From CAVQBP01 sp963723205 (GTDB lineage: Bacteria; Bacteroidota; Ignavibacteria; Ignavibacteriales; Ignavibacteriaceae), in NCBI GenBank assembly GCA_963723205.1, contig CAVRQC010000041.1, forward strand, positions 124,001-188,000: a stretch of 64,000 nucleotides of DNA, in the 5' to 3' direction. Below, piece after piece: positions 28,568-37,221 of this stretch. Numbering within the stretch: position 1 is the stretch's first letter; every line of letters starts with the position of its first letter. The notes beneath the pieces were generated by a model. It was not told the DNA's origin, did no database searches, and saw nothing but the letters and a program-made list of their open reading frames with translations. A program made the translations under genes and the position numbers.

Positions 28568-29488
28568 TTATTTCTTTTCAAGCAGATGTATAAATACATC
28601 TTCAAGTGTCGGGACTATCTTATCTATTCTTTTTACTGAAATAGAATTTTTATTTAGTTCATTTTTTATTTGTTCTTTACCATTATAATTCTCATTAACA
28701 ATTATGTGAATTTGATTTCCAAAGATTGAAGTTTCGTCAACAAAATTTTCTTTTTCAAGAATTTCCATTGCACTTACAACTTTATCACATTCAATTTCAA
28801 GTATAGTATTCTTCAAATAATTTGTTTTTAATTCTTTTGAAGTTCCCCCTGCAATTAATTTTCCCGTATTAATTAACATTATATTATTACAAAATTCAGC
28901 TTCTTCGAGATAATGGGTAGTAACAAGTACGGTTGTATTTTGAGCAGCCAATTCATTAATCAAATCCCAAAACCTTCTCCTGGAAATGGGATCAACGCCG
29001 CTCGTCGGTTCATCCAGAAATATAATACCCGGCTGATGAATTACTGCCGTACCTAGTGCGAGTCGTTGTTTAATTCCACCTGGAAGTGAACCTGTCAGTT
29101 TCTTTTCATCTCCTTCTAGGTTTGCAATATTTAAGACCCAGTTTTTTCTTTTTTTAAATTCATCACCATAAAGTCCGTAAACTCCTCCGAAAAAGTTAAT
29201 ATTTTCTTCAACTGTTAGATCGTTATATAAAGAAAAGCGCTGGGACATATAACCTATGTTCTTCTTTACTTTATCAGGCTGATTTTTCACACTAAACCCA
29301 CCAACTAAAGCATCCCCGGAAGTTGGTTCAAGAATACCGCACAACATTCTTATTGCTGTAGATTTACCTGCACCGTTTGCACCAAGGAATCCAAATATTT
29401 CTCCTTTTTTCACATTAAAAGAAATATGATCTACAGCAGTAAAACTGCCGAATTTTTTTGTTAATTGATTTACTTCAATACTATTCAT
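28568..29488 (-). CDS. ABC transporter ATP-binding protein (efflux operon, second ATPase)
   Basis: A 306-residue ATPase. The ATG at 29488 (MNSIEVNQLTKKFG) is chosen. An upstream in-frame ATG at 29548 would add 20 odd residues encoded by the repeat flank and overlap the four-helix-bundle gene. Seen: Walker A GANGAGKST, Q-loop YMSQRFSLY, signature LPGGIKQRLALG (P replaces the first S of LSGG), Walker B GIIFLDEPTSGVD, and H-loop THYLEEAEF. In E. coli YbhF the two ATPase halves are fused; here they are separate genes flanking tolC. Confidence 0.92.
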   Translation of the reverse strand: MNSIEVNQLTKKFGSFTAVDHISFNVKKGEIFGFLGANGAGKSTAIRMLCGILEPTSGDALVGGFSVKNQPDKVKKNIGYMSQRFSLYNDLTVEENINFFGGVYGLYGDEFKKRKNWVLNIANLEGDEKKLTGSLPGGIKQRLALGTAVIHQPGIIFLDEPTSGVDPISRRRFWDLINELAAQNTTVLVTTHYLEEAEFCNNIMLINTGKLIAGGTSKELKTNYLKNTILEIECDKVVSAMEILEKENFVDETSIFGNQIHIIVNENYNGKEQIKNELNKNSISVKRIDKIVPTLEDVFIHLLEKK

Positions 29489-29510
29489 TTTAATACAAAG
29501 AAGACAGAAG

Positions 29511-29876
29511 TCAGGAGACTGAATACAGAATTGCCTTAGAATAAGCATCTAAGAGTTTACTAACTTCTTCTGCTAAATTTGTTAAGTTTAAATTATCAGC
29601 TGTATATTTTAAATCTTTTGACAAGATAAGATAATACTTACATTCTTGTAATGATCCTTCTGAGATATTTAGAAATATAACTTTATCATTTTTCCCCCTT
29701 TTTCTAAATCCTTCAGCAATATTGGCAGGTATTGAAACAGACGCTCTTCTAAATTGTTGGGTTAAACCATAAGTTTGATCCCTGGGAAAATTTTTGGTTA
29801 ATCTGTAAAATTCTAATACAAATTGATGAGCTTTTTGCCAAACAATTAAATCAGAAAACTTTTCAGATTTTTTCAT
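29511..29876 (-). CDS. Four-helix-bundle protein (23S rRNA intervening-sequence/S23 family)
   Basis: A 121-residue all-helical protein. Seen: FSDLIVWQKAHQFVLEFYRL at the start, the RRASVSIPANIAEGFRK core and a C-terminal LLDAYSKAIL helix. These match the 4HB family found in 23S rRNA intervening sequences and related to the Avd accessory of retroelements. The function of stand-alone members is unknown. A strong GGAGAGG precedes the ATG. It interrupts the efflux operon between tolC and the second ATPase, and both its flanks carry GTCAG/CTGAC-rich imperfect inverted repeats (about 29500-29530 and 29918-29948). This suggests it arrived as a small mobile cassette. Confidence 0.9.
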   Translation of the reverse strand: MKKSEKFSDLIVWQKAHQFVLEFYRLTKNFPRDQTYGLTQQFRRASVSIPANIAEGFRKRGKNDKVIFLNISEGSLQECKYYLILSKDLKYTADNLNLTNLAEEVSKLLDAYSKAILYSVS

Positions 29877-29952
29877 TACCTCTCCAATTAATTTTTACAA
29901 AATAAATTATGTTACTAATTCTGACTACTAGCTTCTGACTACTGACTTATTC

Positions 29953-31305
29953 TTAATAGATTCTCTTTCCGATTGCTTTCATTAATTTTACTTTAGCAAG
30001 CTGATAATCAACCAGTGCAGTAGTTAAATTTGTTTTTGCCAGCAGCAAAGAAACTTCTGCATCAATTAAATCGGTACTGGTAGCAATTTGCTGATTATAT
30101 TTATCCTGAGTGCTTCTATAGTTTTCTTCACTTTGTTCAACAGATTGCCGGCTTACATTTATTTTATCCATCGCCCGCTTGTATTTTAAGAATGTTTGAT
30201 ATACTTCCAATTCTACCGCATCTTCTAGCTGTGAAAGTGAAGTCTCAACCTGGGTTTTCTGTTCCTCAGCTTGTGTTGATTTGGATGAAGTATAACCCCA
30301 GTTCCACAAGTCCCATTGCAAAGTAACTCCAATATCCCATGTATCTTTAAACTTATTTTCAGCCGGGATAATTCTCTGGTTTGGTTTACTGTAATAATAA
30401 TCTCCTACCAGATAAATAGAAGGATACCATCCACCTTTTGCAGCGGTAATTCCATTATCACTGGCTTTAATCCGGTACTCCAATGATTTAAGATCATTCC
30501 GGTTTTCCTTTGATTGTTCAATTAAATTGGAAAGATTATAGTTTGTAAACGAAGTATCTATATCACCGGCATTAATTTCCGTATTTGCTTCAAGTGGTAA
30601 TCCAAGCAGCTTATTCAAATTGGAACGGGCAATATCAATATTATTCTCTGATTCAATTAATTGCAGCTGCGTGTTTGAATATTGAACTTCAAGCTTTAAC
30701 AGATCATTCCTGGTTGCCAAACCGCTTTTCATAAAATTTTTAGTGTCATTAACATGATTTTGAGTAAGCCTTAAATTTTCCTCAATTACATTTTTAATCT
30801 GCATTGCTTTATAATAATTCCAGAACACATTCTGAATATTATAGGCAACATCATTTAAGTTTTTCTTATACTCATAGCTGCTAGATTCGTAATTATTTTC
30901 TGCAGCGCTTTTAAATGACCAAAGTCTGAAACCTGTAAATAACGGCTGCTGTAAAGTCAATTTAAAATTATAATTATTCAGAATTACAGGAGATATCTGG
31001 ATCGGATGCGGAAATATAGGAAGCGATACTTCAAAAGGCGGAATGTTACTTAATCTCAGGTAAGATGCCTGAAATCTTAACAAAGGTAAAAGCTGTGAAT
31101 TAGATTCGGTTATTTTAGCTTCCGCATTTGATATTTTTGATTTGGAAATTTTAAGTTCTTTGCTGTTATCAATTCCGAGCTGTAAACATTGATCTAATGT
31201 TAATATACTTTTCGCTGAATCAACAAACATCTCAGAACTTTGAGCTGATATATCAGGCAAAAATAAAATATTTACAAGGAATATAATTGTGACAATTCGT
31301 TTCAT
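29953..31305 (-). CDS. TolC-family outer-membrane efflux protein
   Basis: A 450-residue outer-membrane channel subunit with signal peptide (MKRIVTIIFLVNILFLPDISAQ). Two TolC-type repeats are visible: LTLDQCLQLGIDNSKELKIS and long helical stretches with GLATRNDLLKLEVQYSNT, then YNQQIATSTDLIDAEVSLL near the end. It would form a trimer spanning outer membrane and periplasm and dock to the membrane fusion protein of this operon. It lies 43 bases after the first ATPase gene. Confidence 0.92.
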   Translation of the reverse strand: MKRIVTIIFLVNILFLPDISAQSSEMFVDSAKSILTLDQCLQLGIDNSKELKISKSKISNAEAKITESNSQLLPLLRFQASYLRLSNIPPFEVSLPIFPHPIQISPVILNNYNFKLTLQQPLFTGFRLWSFKSAAENNYESSSYEYKKNLNDVAYNIQNVFWNYYKAMQIKNVIEENLRLTQNHVNDTKNFMKSGLATRNDLLKLEVQYSNTQLQLIESENNIDIARSNLNKLLGLPLEANTEINAGDIDTSFTNYNLSNLIEQSKENRNDLKSLEYRIKASDNGITAAKGGWYPSIYLVGDYYYSKPNQRIIPAENKFKDTWDIGVTLQWDLWNWGYTSSKSTQAEEQKTQVETSLSQLEDAVELEVYQTFLKYKRAMDKINVSRQSVEQSEENYRSTQDKYNQQIATSTDLIDAEVSLLLAKTNLTTALVDYQLAKVKLMKAIGKRIY

Positions 31306-31348
31306 AAGATTTTACCTTAAACTTTTTTCTTTTATTTTATTTTTTGTT

Positions 31349-32263
31349 TTACTCATTTTCGGAAACTAAAGAAATAAAAACATTCTCAAGAGAAGCAGAA
31401 ATTAGCCTATGACTGGTTATTTCAATTTGATTTTCATTTAAAATTTTTTCAATAATTTCATACTCAGTTTCATAATTATTAACCATAACATCGATTCTAT
31501 CACCGAACAGCTGGACTTCAAACTTTGTTTGATTCTTTATAAGGCTATAAGCTTTCCTGATATGACTGCATATAATTTCAATAACTTGTTTATCAATTGA
31601 AGATTTTACTTTTTGGGGAGTATCAAGACTAATAATTTCACCGTTATTCATTAAAGCAACCCTATTGCACCTTTCAGCTTCATCAAGATAAGGTGTTGTC
31701 ATAAATATCGTTATTCCTTCCTTTAGCAAACCCGAAAGGATTTTCCAGAAATCCCGTCTAGAAACCGGATCAACTCCTGTAGTTGGTTCATCTAAAAAAA
31801 TAATCTTGGGTTTATGTATTAAGCTGCATGCAAGTGCCAGTTTCTGTTTCATTCCACCGGAAAGATTGTCAGCCAGTCTTGTTCTAAAAGGTGTTAAACG
31901 TGTAAATTCCAGTAATTCGTTACGCCTGTCTTCATATTTCTTAACTCCATGAATATCAGCAAAAAACTCAATATTTTCATCAACTGTTAAATCTCCGTAC
32001 AGGCTAAATTTCTGAGAAAGATAACCAATCTGATTTTGAATTTTCTTTCTATTCTTTGTAATATTTTGATCAAGTACATTTGCCGAACCTGAATTAGGAT
32101 TCACCAATCCACATAAAATTCTGATGGTAGTAGTCTTCCCTGCTCCGTCAGGACCTACAAGTCCAAACATTTCTCCTTTGTAAATCTCGAATGATATACC
32201 TTTAACAGCTTCTATATCACCGTATGATTTATTAAGGTTTTCTATTTTAATTACCTTTTCCAC
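31349..32263 (-). CDS. ABC transporter ATP-binding protein (efflux operon, first ATPase)
   Basis: A 304-residue ATPase paired with the second ATPase of this operon. Seen: Walker A GPDGAGKTT (D replaces the usual N), Q-loop YLSQKFSLYG, signature LSGGMKQKLALA, Walker B KIIFLDEPTTGVD, and TTPYLDEAERC. The H-loop His of TTHYLDEAE is replaced by Pro, as in the degenerate halves of asymmetric ABC pairs, so the two sites may be functionally unequal. It corresponds to the N-terminal half of YbhF-type proteins. Confidence 0.92.
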   Translation of the reverse strand: MEKVIKIENLNKSYGDIEAVKGISFEIYKGEMFGLVGPDGAGKTTTIRILCGLVNPNSGSANVLDQNITKNRKKIQNQIGYLSQKFSLYGDLTVDENIEFFADIHGVKKYEDRRNELLEFTRLTPFRTRLADNLSGGMKQKLALACSLIHKPKIIFLDEPTTGVDPVSRRDFWKILSGLLKEGITIFMTTPYLDEAERCNRVALMNNGEIISLDTPQKVKSSIDKQVIEIICSHIRKAYSLIKNQTKFEVQLFGDRIDVMVNNYETEYEIIEKILNENQIEITSHRLISASLENVFISLVSENE

Positions 32264-32288
32264 GAAATCTCTTTTTTCAACACGAAAT

Positions 32289-32365
32289 GGAACACAGATT
32301 TTTATGATGTTTATTATTTTTTAAGATCATAGCAGATCTTAATTAATCATAATGATCAGCGTTCT
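32289..32365. repeat. REP-like inverted-repeat element (GAACAC...GAT family)
   Basis: Imperfect 20-base arms (GGAACACAGATTTTTATGAT at 32289-32308, complement-matching 32346-32365) enclose an inner hairpin AAGATC/GATCTT (32323-32340). It lies in the gap between the membrane-fusion and ATPase genes. The outer edge resembles the hairpin at 56450-56514, so both may belong to one dispersed REP or MITE family. Confidence 0.5.
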
Positions 32366-32377
32366 ATTAAAAATAAA

Positions 32378-33343
32378 TTACAAATGAATAACCGCATCAG
32401 CAGGCATACCGGGCTTTAATTCAAAATCAGGATTTTTTATCTCAATCTTAACCGCATAAACTAATTTTGTTCTTTCATCTTTTGTTTGAATATTTTTGGG
32501 TGTGAATTCTGCTTCAGGAGAAATATAGATGACTTTTCCTTTGTAATCCTTGTTTTTATAAGTATCGTTTGACACATCAGCTTTTTGTCCTAATTTAACC
32601 CGTCCAAGATTTTCTTCAGATACATAAATAACCAGCTTAACTGTTCTTAATTCCGAAACTTTGAACAACGAGGACAACATAGAAACTGTCTCTCCTTTTT
32701 CAACATATTTTTGAACAATAAAACCAGTTATAGGAGAAACAACATAGGAATCACTAATATTCTTTTTCAACAAATCAACAGCAGCTTTCTGCCTGTTTAA
32801 ATTTGCCTGCGCCTGCTTAATTTCCTCGGGACGTGCAAAATTTTTCATCTTCTTTAAATTTTCCTGTGCGGAATTATACTGAGCTTGAGTTAATTCATAT
32901 CTCGCTTGTGTATCATCAAATTGTTTTTTTGTAATTGTATTTGAAGCATACAACTGTTTCATCCTGTTGAAATCCCGCTCTGCAAGATCCATATTAATCT
33001 TTGATTGTTTCAATACATCTTCAGCTTGCTGAATATCCTCGGAACGTGCACCTTCCTGAAGTAATTTCAACTGAGCACCAGCACCATTTTCGGCCGCAGT
33101 TGCCTGCTTTAATTGTATTTCAAGGTTGTCATGGTCAATTATCATAACCGTATCACCTTCATTTACCTTTGCTCCTTCATCATACTTAATTGCAACAACC
33201 TGCCCCGTTACTCTTGAACTTATAACAGCATTAGTAGCTTCAATATTTCCCGAAGCTGAAATTGTATTTTTATCGTTTCCGTTACTGCAGCCTGCAGTAA
33301 AGATAACAGCTAATGCAAATATTATTATTAAAAATGTTTTCAT
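32378..33343 (-). CDS. HlyD-family membrane fusion lipoprotein of the efflux operon
   Basis: A 321-residue periplasmic adaptor. The start MKTFLIIIFALAVIFTAGC is a lipoprotein signal. Then come a biotinyl-lipoyl-like beta segment (SRVTGQVVAIKYDEGAKVNEGD), a long alpha-helical hairpin (about 80-200) and a beta-barrel domain (SDSYVV to FIVQKYVEKGETV, ISPEAEFTP). It links inner-membrane permeases to TolC. The closest known arrangement is YbhG. The ATG follows AGGATGA. It lies 9 bases after the TetR gene. Confidence 0.92.
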   Translation of the reverse strand: MKTFLIIIFALAVIFTAGCSNGNDKNTISASGNIEATNAVISSRVTGQVVAIKYDEGAKVNEGDTVMIIDHDNLEIQLKQATAAENGAGAQLKLLQEGARSEDIQQAEDVLKQSKINMDLAERDFNRMKQLYASNTITKKQFDDTQARYELTQAQYNSAQENLKKMKNFARPEEIKQAQANLNRQKAAVDLLKKNISDSYVVSPITGFIVQKYVEKGETVSMLSSLFKVSELRTVKLVIYVSEENLGRVKLGQKADVSNDTYKNKDYKGKVIYISPEAEFTPKNIQTKDERTKLVYAVKIEIKNPDFELKPGMPADAVIHL

Positions 33344-33352
33344 ATAGTCATC

Positions 33353-33994
33353 CTATATTTTACCCATTATGCTGGGAATTGATTTATAAAATAATTCGGT
33401 ACCTTTTTTAGTAAGAATTCCTTTCAATAAAATTTCAAAGGTAACGGGCAATACTTCATGAAGTGATAATTTATTTTGAGATAGAAAAGTTGGATTAATT
33501 ATCCCTCTAATTGAAGCAATAAAAATTGTAATGATTATTTCGTTGGGTTTATCATCTATATAACCTTCAGTTTTTCCTTGTTCAATTATTCTGGATAGGA
33601 TTACAAGCAATTTTTTAGAGCGGAATTTGTCAATTTTATTCCAAAGAGCCGGCATATGTTCTTTAGTATCAATCATCCATTTTTCACTAGCCCTTAGAAT
33701 TGATTTACTCATAAAATCCAGTAAAGATAATATTTTCAGAACAGCATTTTGATCTCTATTTACAATTTTATCTATTTGACTGCTCATATACTTCATGGTG
33801 TCCTGAACAACCGCTTCTACTAGATGATTTTTTGTTGCAAAATATTTATAAATTGTTTTTTTGCTAATCTGCATTTCGCTGGCCAAAACATCCATAGAAG
33901 TTTTATAAAACCCTTCGGTTAAATACTTAGCCTGTGCATACTTTAGAATTCTGGTTTTATCGTCTTCAATTTTCTGAGAGTTATCTAACAACAT
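33353..33994 (-). CDS. TetR-family repressor of the efflux operon (CecR-like)
   Basis: A 213-residue repressor and first gene of the efflux operon. The N-terminal helix-turn-helix reads ILKYAQAKYLTEGFYKTSMD then LASEMQISKKTIYKYF. The C-terminal ligand domain is divergent, as usual. By position it matches CecR, which controls ybhGFSR in E. coli. Four alternating GGAAAC/GTTTCC half-sites overlap its own promoter, so autorepression of the whole operon is likely. The inducing compound is unknown. Confidence 0.92.
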   Translation of the reverse strand: MLLDNSQKIEDDKTRILKYAQAKYLTEGFYKTSMDVLASEMQISKKTIYKYFATKNHLVEAVVQDTMKYMSSQIDKIVNRDQNAVLKILSLLDFMSKSILRASEKWMIDTKEHMPALWNKIDKFRSKKLLVILSRIIEQGKTEGYIDDKPNEIIITIFIASIRGIINPTFLSQNKLSLHEVLPVTFEILLKGILTKKGTELFYKSIPSIMGKI

Positions 33995-33995
33995 C

Positions 33996-34067
33996 GGAAA
34001 CTTTTTTTATTATAATCGTTTCCAAATATAAGATATGGAAACTATTTTGTCAAGCTATAGTTTCCAT
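33996..34067 (-). promoter_or_regulatory. Promoter with overlapping TetR operator half-sites
   Basis: On the minus strand TTGACA (34053-34048) and TATATT (34030-34025) are 17 bases apart, a near-consensus sigma70 promoter ending about 30 bases before the tetR ATG. Four alternating half-sites surround it: GGAAAC at 33996, GTTTCC at 34018, GGAAAC at 34037 and GTTTCC at 34060. The last two sit in 11-bp inverted repeats, ATGGAAACTAT and ATAGTTTCCAT. Their 19-23 base spacing places them on one face of the helix about every two turns. Binding would block the -10, spacer and -35 regions. Confidence 0.65.
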
Positions 34068-34118
34068 TAATTAGAATAACTCACAAAATCTACTGTATAT
34101 TAAGCTTGATTATATAAA

Positions 34119-34155
34119 AAAAGCAGCTACACCAAGGGAGAGTATAACTGCTTTT
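34119..34155 (-). terminator. Rho-independent terminator of the DUF2911 gene
   Basis: AAAAGCAG (34119-34126) and CTGCTTTT (34148-34155) form an 8-bp stem with a 21-base loop. On the minus strand the stem runs into seven T. It lies about 27 bases after the DUF2911 stop and separates that gene from the tetR promoter. Confidence 0.75.
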
Positions 34156-34181
34156 ATGCGTCATTATTTAGGTAGGAAAAT

Positions 34182-35237
34182 CTAGTCGCTTTTTAAGTTA
34201 TCTATTATTTTGTGAATTCTTACTTTATTATTGTCGTCTTCAACCATATTCAATGCTTTTTGATAATTTTCTATTGCCAATTTATTATCTCCGTTTGCTG
34301 CATATGCTTCACCAAGACTATCATACACGTTCCATGAATCAGGATGATGAGCAACATTCTTTTTAAATATTTCAATTGCTTTATCTAACTGCTTAGCAAA
34401 AACAAATTGATAACCTATCATGTTCATTTCGTTTTCTGTTGAGATTGATAATGCTTCTGTTTTTAGTTTATCAGCTTCAGAAGTATTACCGGTTTTTTCC
34501 AACAAGCGGGCTTTTGTCCATAAATTTGATCCGTTTTTGTTTATTCTGATCGATTTATCACTCCAGCTAACTGCTTCTTCCAAATTAATATTGTTTTGAA
34601 GTGCATAATTAGCTGCCTGGTTCCATGCCTGCCAAGAAAAACCCTGAAGATAATTAAGTTCTTTCTTAAAATGATTTATAACGACATCATTACTAACAGA
34701 AACATTAAAACCGATTTTAAGTTTATCCCAATTTAAGTTAACATCCACTGAATTTGATGAAAGATTATCCATAGAAAAAGTAAGCCATTCCTGAAATCCG
34801 GCAAGTTGAGGTTTAACTATCACTCTCAATGCATCTTCACTCTGATTATAAAAGTAACTTCCCCATGACCAATTATTTTTACTAAGAATAACTGTCCATT
34901 CATTTTCTCCGGGTATCATGTGTAAACCATATGTTCCGGCAGGAATATCTTTACCATTTATTTTCACAGGATCACTAAATAAAATTGTTGTATTCTCATT
35001 TGCTCCTGCTCTCCAAACTTTATTATAGGGAACGAGCTTCCCCCAAATCTCACGTCCTTTAACTCCAGGACGGTTATATTCTATTTTAATATCTGTAAGT
35101 CCGATTCTCTGAAGTACAGAAGCTTTTTGAGAAACTTGCGGAAAAGTTAATTGGTTTTGCGAAAAAGCTGTCTGTGTTATCAAAAAAACAATAACAAAAG
35201 GAAAAAGGAACAATGAATACAATAATTTTGTTTTCAT
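34182..35237 (-). CDS. Exported DUF2911 protein with C-terminal TPR repeats
   Basis: A 351-residue periplasmic or outer-surface protein. A signal peptide (to about residue 26, TAFSQ) is followed by the DUF2911 domain (about 30-195), with KIEYNRPGVKGREIWG, VWRAGANENTTI, PAGTYGLHMIPGE and a WSWGSYFYN segment. Residues about 220-350 form TPR repeats ending DSLGEAYAANGDNKLAIENYQKAL. DUF2911 is common in Bacteroidota and has no known biochemical role. It has its own terminator. Confidence 0.88.
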   Translation of the reverse strand: MKTKLLYSLFLFPFVIVFLITQTAFSQNQLTFPQVSQKASVLQRIGLTDIKIEYNRPGVKGREIWGKLVPYNKVWRAGANENTTILFSDPVKINGKDIPAGTYGLHMIPGENEWTVILSKNNWSWGSYFYNQSEDALRVIVKPQLAGFQEWLTFSMDNLSSNSVDVNLNWDKLKIGFNVSVSNDVVINHFKKELNYLQGFSWQAWNQAANYALQNNINLEEAVSWSDKSIRINKNGSNLWTKARLLEKTGNTSEADKLKTEALSISTENEMNMIGYQFVFAKQLDKAIEIFKKNVAHHPDSWNVYDSLGEAYAANGDNKLAIENYQKALNMVEDDNNKVRIHKIIDNLKSD

Positions 35238-35355
35238 GGAACCATCCTTAAATTTAATGTTTATGTTGGATGAATCTATTAATTTATACAGATGAAAGAT
35301 ACACTTTTGGGATGAATGGAATATTTAGATGATGAATGTAAATAAGAAAAGATTA

Positions 35356-36294
35356 TTATTTGTCCTCACTAAAAGAATTCAATAATTCTCTTAATGGAAC
35401 TTTACTCCTGGAATTAAACCAATCTTCAATTAATCGGAATGATATCGATATTCCGGGTGAAAGTTTTAACTCTTTTGATTTTATTTTATCAATTATCTCT
35501 TCTCTTGAAAGCCATTTAGCATCTTCCAATTCCTGGTCGTGAAGAGTTATAGATACAGTTTCAGCTTCCGCCATAAATCCTAGCATTATTGAACCTGGGA
35601 AAGGCCATGGTTGAGATGAATGATAAATAACATTATTCACAATTAAACCGGTTTCTTCCAATACTTCACGGGCAACAGCATTTTCCAAACTTTCACCCGG
35701 TTCTACAAAACCGGCAATAACAGAATATCTTTTAGATGGCCAAACAGCTTGCCTGGCCAATAAACATTTTTCCCGATTTGTTACAATAGCAATTATCGCA
35801 GGATCAGTTTGAGGAAAAAATAGTGATTTGCAATCGGGACAAAAAGCCTTATGTCCGCCATCTTCCAGAACAGTTTCATGACCACACTTCCCACAGAATT
35901 TAACTCTTTCTCTCCAATAAAGTATTCCTTTTGCATATGCGAGTAGTGCAGCTTCTTTTTTATTTAATAATGGTGCAATTTTTCTTAAATCACCAAATTG
36001 ATAAGAACTATCTTTAGTAAAGCTATCTTCTTCTTTAACGTCAAGTGTGAAATAATATTTATCTTCATGTTTTCCCAAAAAAATCTTATCGTTGTCAAGC
36101 AAACCTTTTATTTTATCATACTCAACAAAGACAGCTTTTATTTCAGGGCTAAGTGTAACTAAATTTTTTTGATTATAAATAGGAATAAATAAAGAATCAG
36201 AACTCTTCAACAGCTTATTTATATGTTCATAATTTGTTCTGATTTCAGACATCCTGTCCAAATCATCAAATGAAAAATAATTTGAGGATTTCAT
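35356..36294 (-). CDS. nudC: NAD+/NADH diphosphatase (Nudix)
   Basis: A 312-residue Nudix hydrolase that splits NADH or NAD+ into NMN(H) and AMP and, in known NudC, removes NAD caps from RNA. Seen: a zinc ribbon FCGKCGHETV with FCPDCKSLF, the Nudix box GFVEPGESLENAVAREVLEE followed by TGL, and the NudC-specific SQPWPFPGS just behind it. Length and domain order match the family. It sits 118 bases upstream of the DUF2911 gene. Confidence 0.94.
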   Translation of the reverse strand: MKSSNYFSFDDLDRMSEIRTNYEHINKLLKSSDSLFIPIYNQKNLVTLSPEIKAVFVEYDKIKGLLDNDKIFLGKHEDKYYFTLDVKEEDSFTKDSSYQFGDLRKIAPLLNKKEAALLAYAKGILYWRERVKFCGKCGHETVLEDGGHKAFCPDCKSLFFPQTDPAIIAIVTNREKCLLARQAVWPSKRYSVIAGFVEPGESLENAVAREVLEETGLIVNNVIYHSSQPWPFPGSIMLGFMAEAETVSITLHDQELEDAKWLSREEIIDKIKSKELKLSPGISISFRLIEDWFNSRSKVPLRELLNSFSEDK

Positions 36295-36405
36295 AGTAAA
36301 TCAATATTATCTTGAATTCTTAAATACAATATGTTAAAGACCATTCTTCAATAGAATATATTTAATTAGTCAAAAATATCTTGAAGTTAATCACACGAGT
36401 TTTTT

Positions 36406-37053
36406 TCAATCATCCAATCTTGATAATTCAGCGGGCAATTCAGATATATTTTTTAGTACTTTATCCGCAGCTAAAAAATTCCCATTATTAGTTAATTCAT
36501 TTGGAATTACAAAACAATGTATCCCGGCAGCCTTTGCTGAAATCAATCCTCTTTCCGAGTCTTCAATAGCGATACATTCATCTTTATTAAACCCGCTTTT
36601 TCCAACAGCGAGGAGATAAGGTTCCGGGTGCGGCTTAAATTTTTTGTAATCATCCCCGGTTAAGATAAAATCAAAATATTTTAAAATTCCTAAAGGTTTG
36701 TGGATTAGATCAAAATGATCTTTACGGGAACTAGTAACAATGCCCATTAAATATTTTCCATATAAAGCTTCAACAACTTCCTTAGCACCATCAATAATAT
36801 TACATTCACTTTCCAGCATTTGTCCGTAAAGTATATTCCGTTTATTACGAAGATTATTTATTTCATCGGAAGATAAACCTTTCTTCTTAGCTAGATGCCA
36901 CGTTCCGTTTCCCTGAATAAGAAAATAATCAATATACATTTCCCTGGTAAGATCAATGTCTTTAGTCGCCAAAATCTTTTTAGTGGCAGCAAAATAAAGA
37001 CGTTCGGTATCTACAAGAATACCGTCATTATCCCAAAATATAGCTTTAATCAT
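36406..37053 (-). CDS. HAD-superfamily phosphatase (beta-phosphoglucomutase-like)
   Basis: A 215-residue HAD hydrolase with an alpha-helical cap. Motif I is FWDNDGILVDTE (nucleophile Asp8, acid-base Asp10), motif II VTSSRKDHF, motif III Lys in FKPHPEPYL, motif IV AIEDSERGLISAKAAG. The family includes sugar-phosphate phosphatases and phosphomutases, and the substrate cannot be told. It precedes nudC on the same strand with a 111-base gap. Confidence 0.88.
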   Translation of the reverse strand: MIKAIFWDNDGILVDTERLYFAATKKILATKDIDLTREMYIDYFLIQGNGTWHLAKKKGLSSDEINNLRNKRNILYGQMLESECNIIDGAKEVVEALYGKYLMGIVTSSRKDHFDLIHKPLGILKYFDFILTGDDYKKFKPHPEPYLLAVGKSGFNKDECIAIEDSERGLISAKAAGIHCFVIPNELTNNGNFLAADKVLKNISELPAELSRLDD

Positions 37054-37221
37054 TTTTATTGAAGATTACAGAATGGAAATTTTACAAAAATTTTTATTGT
37101 CAACAGTTAAATATAAAATAAAAAATATTCATCGAAAATATTCTCAACCAATAATACTAATCAACACACACTTATTATAGGGGCCTGTATAATAAAAAGG
37201 ATATTTTTGAAAATTCTCAGC

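Noticed and set aside
29489..29548. A 20-residue upstream extension of the second efflux ATPase
   Set aside because: It is encoded by the repeat flank, overlaps the 4HB gene and does not resemble ATPase N termini; ATG 29488 fits the family start.
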